From Emiliania huxleyi CCMP1516 (Eukaryota; Haptophyta; Isochrysidales; Noelaerhabdaceae), in assembly GCF_000372725.1 (NCBI RefSeq), contig NW_005201249.1, forward strand, positions 63,820 through 127,819: a DNA stretch of 64,000 nucleotides, in the 5' to 3' direction. The position numbers and the translations under genes were made by a program. Shown piece after piece: positions 59,864 to 64,000 of the stretch (position 1 is the first letter of the stretch; each line of letters begins with the position of its first letter). Below the pieces are notes generated by a model that did not search any database, was not told the DNA's origin, and saw only the letters and a program-made list of their open reading frames with translations.

Positions 59864-62800
59864 ACGTCACTGCATCCTCCGCCGGTTCCTCCCGTCGCCT
59901 CTTCTTTGTTCGAATGTTTTTCAATCCATCCTTCACGAAGCCCTCCCATGTAGCTAGCGTTCTTGGCGAATGTCTCGAAATGGCCAGCAGGCGCTGTCTG
60001 CTCGCGGTCTGTGCGGGCCGCTCGTCCTCCTCGCCCTTCTTTCGTCCTCCCGTCCCTCCCCTCCACCATGGCCTTCTCGGCACTTCTTTCTCCATCCGCC
60101 TCGCCCTGCCTTTTCGCATCGTGCCGTTCGCCCTCCATTCGGTGACCTCCATGGCTGTCCGCCCCTTTTTGGGTGGCGCTCTCGATACGGTTGCGTCAAC
60201 CTCGACGTCGCTGTCGCCCTCCCCGTCCCCGCCGGCGTCCGTGCCTCGGTTCGCGTCATCGGTAGCGTCTCCGTTGTTCCCTCGTGCCCCGCCGTCGCCC
60301 TCTCTGCTCGGGCCGTTAGCGATTTCGCTCCTCCTGCGTGTCGCCCCTCCGTCCCCTCCCCTTTCTTCGTCGTCATCGTCGCTGTCGCGAAAGCCCTCCG
60401 GTCCCTCGATTCCCTCGCCTATCCCCTCCGCTGCGTCGTCCCAGTTTATATCCTCATCCTCTGCGCACGTCGCGTTGGCTTCCTCTCTCCCCCTTTCCTC
60501 CCTGCCCCTCTCGCTGTCTGGTGTTAATGGACCCCCTTCCTCTCCCTCGCCACCGTCACCGTCTCCATCCCCGTCGCTACCGCCCTCCATGCCCGCCGCC
60601 CTTTGTTTCACACTCGTCTCTGCCATGTCCGCCGTCGCCGCCGTCCTGTCTGCTGCGCTCTGTGCTCCGTGGTACAGTCGCTTATTGTTGCTCAGGATTA
60701 GCTCACGCACCAGGACAGCCTCCTGCTCGTTATTTTGGCTTGCCGATATGCATCCAAAGTTCCACGCTAGCTCCTCCTTCGTCACGTCTATCTTTTTGCA
60801 GTATCTCGCGAATGCCGTCCGCGCTTGCTGGGGTGTTATTGCGTTCGGATCCGCCCTGGTCCCCGCCCTGTATCCCATCTCCTTGCGGTGGCTCCTGTAT
60901 GAGTCCCCATATGACCATGTGATTTCTTGGCCTTCCTTGACTCCCCTCTCTGCAAACAGGACCATCACCTGCGCAGCTGCCTTGCCTAATTGTATCTCCT
61001 CGTAGCGTACGAAGTGCGTCGCCCTCGTGCCTCGTTTCGGCTCATTCGATGCTGCAGGCCAGTCGAAGTTACACCGCGCCGCGACGCTGTCAAAGTCGTC
61101 CCCGCTCTCGTCGTCACTTCCATCCAGCTGCGTCCCCCCTGCTGCCGTGTGTCGTGATAGTTCGTCTGGTACTGTCTCTGGTGGCTGCGCCGTTCCTGTC
61201 CGGAAGATCTCCCCAGTGTAGATGCTACACACCTCAAATTTCTCTAGCCTCCTCGTCGCCAGTAGGCCGAGTTCCCCTTCCGCTATGCTAGAGGGGCCTA
61301 CCTTCGCCCCTTCCACCGTGCCGCCCGTCGTTAGCATGGCCGTCGTTACTTTCGCCGCCGCCTCTGCTGCTTGTCGGCGGAGCGCCTCGCGCCTTCCCTC
61401 GTCTCCATGCTCCTGGTCTTGTTCTTTTTGTTTTCCTGCGCTTCCTGTCGCTGGTCCGGCGACGTATCTTGCCGTCTGCCTTCGCTTCCTGGCGGGCCGC
61501 GTTTCCTTCCCCTCGTCCCGTCTGTTTTCTCCTGCGTGGTCGCCCTCGCGTGCGCCGCTCGCCGTCTGTTCTCCTCTCTGCTCGCCGTCCTCGTCCCCTC
61601 GCTGTCGTCGCTTCCCTCCGGCGCTCGCCGCATCGTCGTTCCTATCACCGCGTTTCCTGCGCTGGCCTTCGCCTTCGAGCTCGCAGTGGGTCGTTTTGAG
61701 TGTCATCCCCATCGCTCTCGTCGTTCTGCCTCTCCCCGCTTCGAGGCGTCTCTCTGCCTCTTCCCTTTCCTTCTCCTCGGCATCACGTTGTCGATGTCGC
61801 CTCCGTCGCCAGCAAATACACGCATTCGCCGCCCACTCCATTTCTCGTATCCTCTCCTTCCTTTCCTTCTGTCCCTCTCTCAGGCGTTCTGTTTCCGCGG
61901 CTACTCGTTCCTTCCTCTCCGCCTCGAGTCCCTTCCTCTTCCCTTCCCGTACTTTGATTATTGATGCCGCCGTCTGCTGCAGTGCCTTGAGTGAAGTCAC
62001 CACCCGTGTGTCATACTCCCTCATGATGTCTTCTGGCGGGTCCTGGTCCATCACACTCGGCTCGGGTAGTCGTCCAGCTAGCAGTTGCTCCATCGCCTCC
62101 CATTCCTCGTCGCTCTCCCTTCTCCCCGCGCATCTCTTCGTCGCCCCAGCAATGGCGCGTACAGCGAGCGCCTGGGCTTCGCACTCTGCGGTGTGGGCGA
62201 GTGTCCGCCTCCTTGACTTCGGCGGCGTCCATCGTAGCGCCTTGAGCACGTCCGCCGCGCCTTTCCTCATCGCCCGGTGGTGCTCCCTCCTCTCCCCCTT
62301 CACCGCCTCGCACTCGGCGCATAGGACGTGCCTAGTGTTAGCTATTGTCCTGCAACATCCAGGATGCCAGCAACCTTCAGCCCCATCGGCACATGCTCCT
62401 CCTCCCTCCTCGTCCCACCCGTCCTGCCACGCCTCTGCCTCTAGGCTGGCCCTCCATCGCCTCCCGTGCTCTATACCTCGGGTCTGTCCCGTCCGCATGC
62501 CGTGTACCAGCCTTAGCCTCGCCTTCTCCCCGCAGGCCTCGGGCTGGCGCTGGGTCGATTTTGGACCCCGTTCTCTGTCTCCCTCGTATCTCGTGTCGCC
62601 TGATATCGTCCCCGTCGCCTTGATTACCGTCCTCCACACGTTGTCGTCTCCTCCCTTTCGCGCTGCGTGCCCGCCGTCCAGCCGCTTTCGTACCCATCGC
62701 CCAATTTTCTCCTTCGCTTCTTGATACAGCCTCCTGTCTCGGATCTCCGGCGCCTGCCCCTCTTCCTCATGCATGTAGATGCATGCCCTGTTCGTCACGT

Positions 62801-64000
62801 GTCGTGCTAGGTCCATCTCGTACGCGCTCGTTACCCTGCTCCGCAGGTGTGCCTTTGCCGCCGCGTCCGCCATGGAATTGGGCGCGTTGCCCGCATGCCC
62901 CTCCGTGAAGATGAAAATCACGTACCCTCCGTGGCGCTGTATAATGTCGATTTGTGCTTGCACCGCCGCATTGAGTGCGCTCCTATTTGTCTCGCCGCGT
63001 GTCCGCCCCCGATACGCCCGTTCGATCTCCTTGAGCGCCGTCTCGCTGTCCGACATTACTAGGCATCGGTGAGGCTGGAGGGTCGTTTCTGTTTCGTCCG
63101 CCTTCGTGCGCAGGAAGCTGTAAATGGCGTACATCTCGGCGTCGACAATCTCCCACGATCCCGGCAGGGCGCCTCCCCATATTCTCCGTCCTATTCGCTC
63201 GTGAATCTGTGCCCTGGTCTCTTGTGTATCGTCATCTCCCTCTTTCGGCTGCACGCCCTCCCATCCCCCGAACGATGCTAGCCTTCCGTCTCGAGTCTCC
63301 TTCAGCGAGGCGTCCGTCGCTGCCGCCGCTGTGAAGTGGTGCCACTTGTGCAGGCGGCACGCCAGGTCCCTCGCCCTCCACGTCGTGCTCGTTCCCCGCT
63401 CTCGCATGATCCGACACTCGCTTTCGTCCATCACGATCTCGTTCTCGCCCTCTCGGTCGTGTAGTCGCTCTTGCGGCGCGCTCCGGATTGCGCCCTCCGC
63501 CTCGTCGCTCCTCAGATACAGTCGTAGGACGGGGTCGCGAGCAATGTCGTTCCTCCCGATCTCTTCGTATCCCGCCCTTCCTCCTCCCTTTGTCCACATC
63601 TCCTGTACCGCCCCTCCGATCTCCTCCTCGATCGCGACGTTGTCGAGTACCGCTTGCGGCGCACCTCGCCTCCACTCCCCGCCACCCACTAGGTCGTCTA
63701 TCTCTTGCCCATGTCCGAGCGTGTCCGGTTCGTCACTCCCCCACCATGCGTCCCCGCCGATCGTCGCCTCTCCATCGGCGGCTACTCTCCACTCGTCGCC
63801 TCCCCCGTCCAGGGCCATCGTCTTTTTCGTTTTTTCCTTCTGCTGTGCATCGCTATCTGCTGCGTCGCTCTCTGTGCTCGGCTCCTTGCCTAGGTATAAT
63901 GTTCTGAAGGGTAGCGCCGAGCAAAGTAGATGAATGTGTTCAAAAGTCGCCGATTGTGTGTGTCGTGGGCTCGTGGGGAGAAGCAAGGAAAGGGACTGTT
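59862..64000 (-). CDS. LINE ORF with RNase H, zinc knuckle and SET-like domain (5' end outside window)
   Basis: At least 1374 codons, still open at the window edge; the visible 5' codon is TTG, and the first ATG (MALDGGGDEW) is about 57 codons in. RNase H, about residues 218-380: ATDASL (D225), VDAEMYAIY (E284), VMSDSETALKEI (D313), EGHAGNAPNSMADAAAKAH (H364, D374), so the four catalytic acids are kept. Next comes LRLVHGMRTGQTRG and CWHPGC...RHVLCAEC, the post-RNase H knuckle of I-clade-like LINEs. A long Arg/Glu coiled coil follows (about 600-880), then a SET-like domain about 896-1030 (PSSIAEGELGLLATRRLEKF, YTGEI, THFVRYEE, VKEGQEITWSYGDSY). The usual NHS/NHC motif of SET enzymes is not clear. 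The last 300 residues are acidic, then basic. Confidence 0.8.

Larger units (their letters stand above)
59634..64000 (-). mobile_element. LINE, 3' half, running off the window
   Basis: Minus strand: ORF (59862-64000), an AC/GT microsatellite (59779-59861), about 110 bases of 3' sequence and a terminal TTACC tandem tail (59636-59660). The tail and 3' sequence match the truncated copy at 8350-8516. The reverse transcriptase is not in the window and should lie upstream, past 64000. The single long intact frame suggests a young copy. Confidence 0.75.

Noticed and set aside
59779-61005. Plus-strand 408-codon frame over the LINE end
   Set aside because: Begins in GT repeats and is antisense to the RNase H-SET frame; Ser/Pro-rich mirror of its Arg/Glu coding.
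61222-62724. 500-codon plus-strand Ser/Leu-rich frame
   Set aside because: Antisense shadow of the LINE ORF; no domain.

Overview
This is nuclear DNA of a GC-rich eukaryotic microalga, most likely a haptophyte of the Emiliania/Gephyrocapsa or Prymnesium kind (inference). The evidence is dense intron-bearing genes on both strands, very high GC, proline-rich secreted proteins, an NRT2-type nitrate transporter, a photolyase, and splice donors split almost evenly between GT and GC with acceptors nearly always AG followed by G. I could resolve about 49 introns by joining frames across them; about 27 start with GC. A 100-base run of N (19192-19291) is a scaffold gap inside an intron.

Layout. 0-17 kb is accessory: a proline-rich Cys-rich protein fragment, two secreted PAN/apple-like proteins (2.5-3.1 and 11.3-12.6 kb), a STAS-like protein (6.1-7.2 kb), a PQ-loop MPDU1-like protein (9.5-10.3 kb) and a thrombospondin-type-3 repeat protein (14.1-15.9 kb), set in repeats, many of them inverted pairs bracketing single genes. 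17-34 kb carries an ABC1/ADCK kinase (10 exons), a four-TM protein, a cyclophilin, an ankyrin-kinase-zinc-UBA protein, an F-box-like lectin-like protein, Rab geranylgeranyltransferase alpha, a retroelement-type nuclease, an F-box protein with telomeric repeat in its intron, and a small coiled-coil membrane protein. 34-51 kb carries the organellar double GTPase Der/EngA, an ankyrin protein, a second nuclease-like remnant, the nitrate transporter, a photolyase/cryptochrome and a secreted-type methyltransferase. 51-64 kb carries an ER J-domain/VHL-like/ShK protein ending in KDEL, a fossil Copia fragment, a nonautonomous DNA transposon ending 8 bases before a short-chain dehydrogenase gene, and on the minus strand the 3' half of a LINE encoding RNase H, a zinc knuckle and a SET-like domain; a short copy of that LINE's tail lies at 8.4 kb.

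The genes are unrelated single-copy housekeeping and surface functions, not a pathway cluster. The strongest unusual signals are the RNase H-SET retroelement ORF, the J-domain/VHL/ShK/KDEL protein, and short (about 70 nt) introns whose two boundaries carry the same 6-15 bp sequence, as expected of recently gained introns. All exon structures were inferred by reading frame and protein-family continuity; none has transcript support here.
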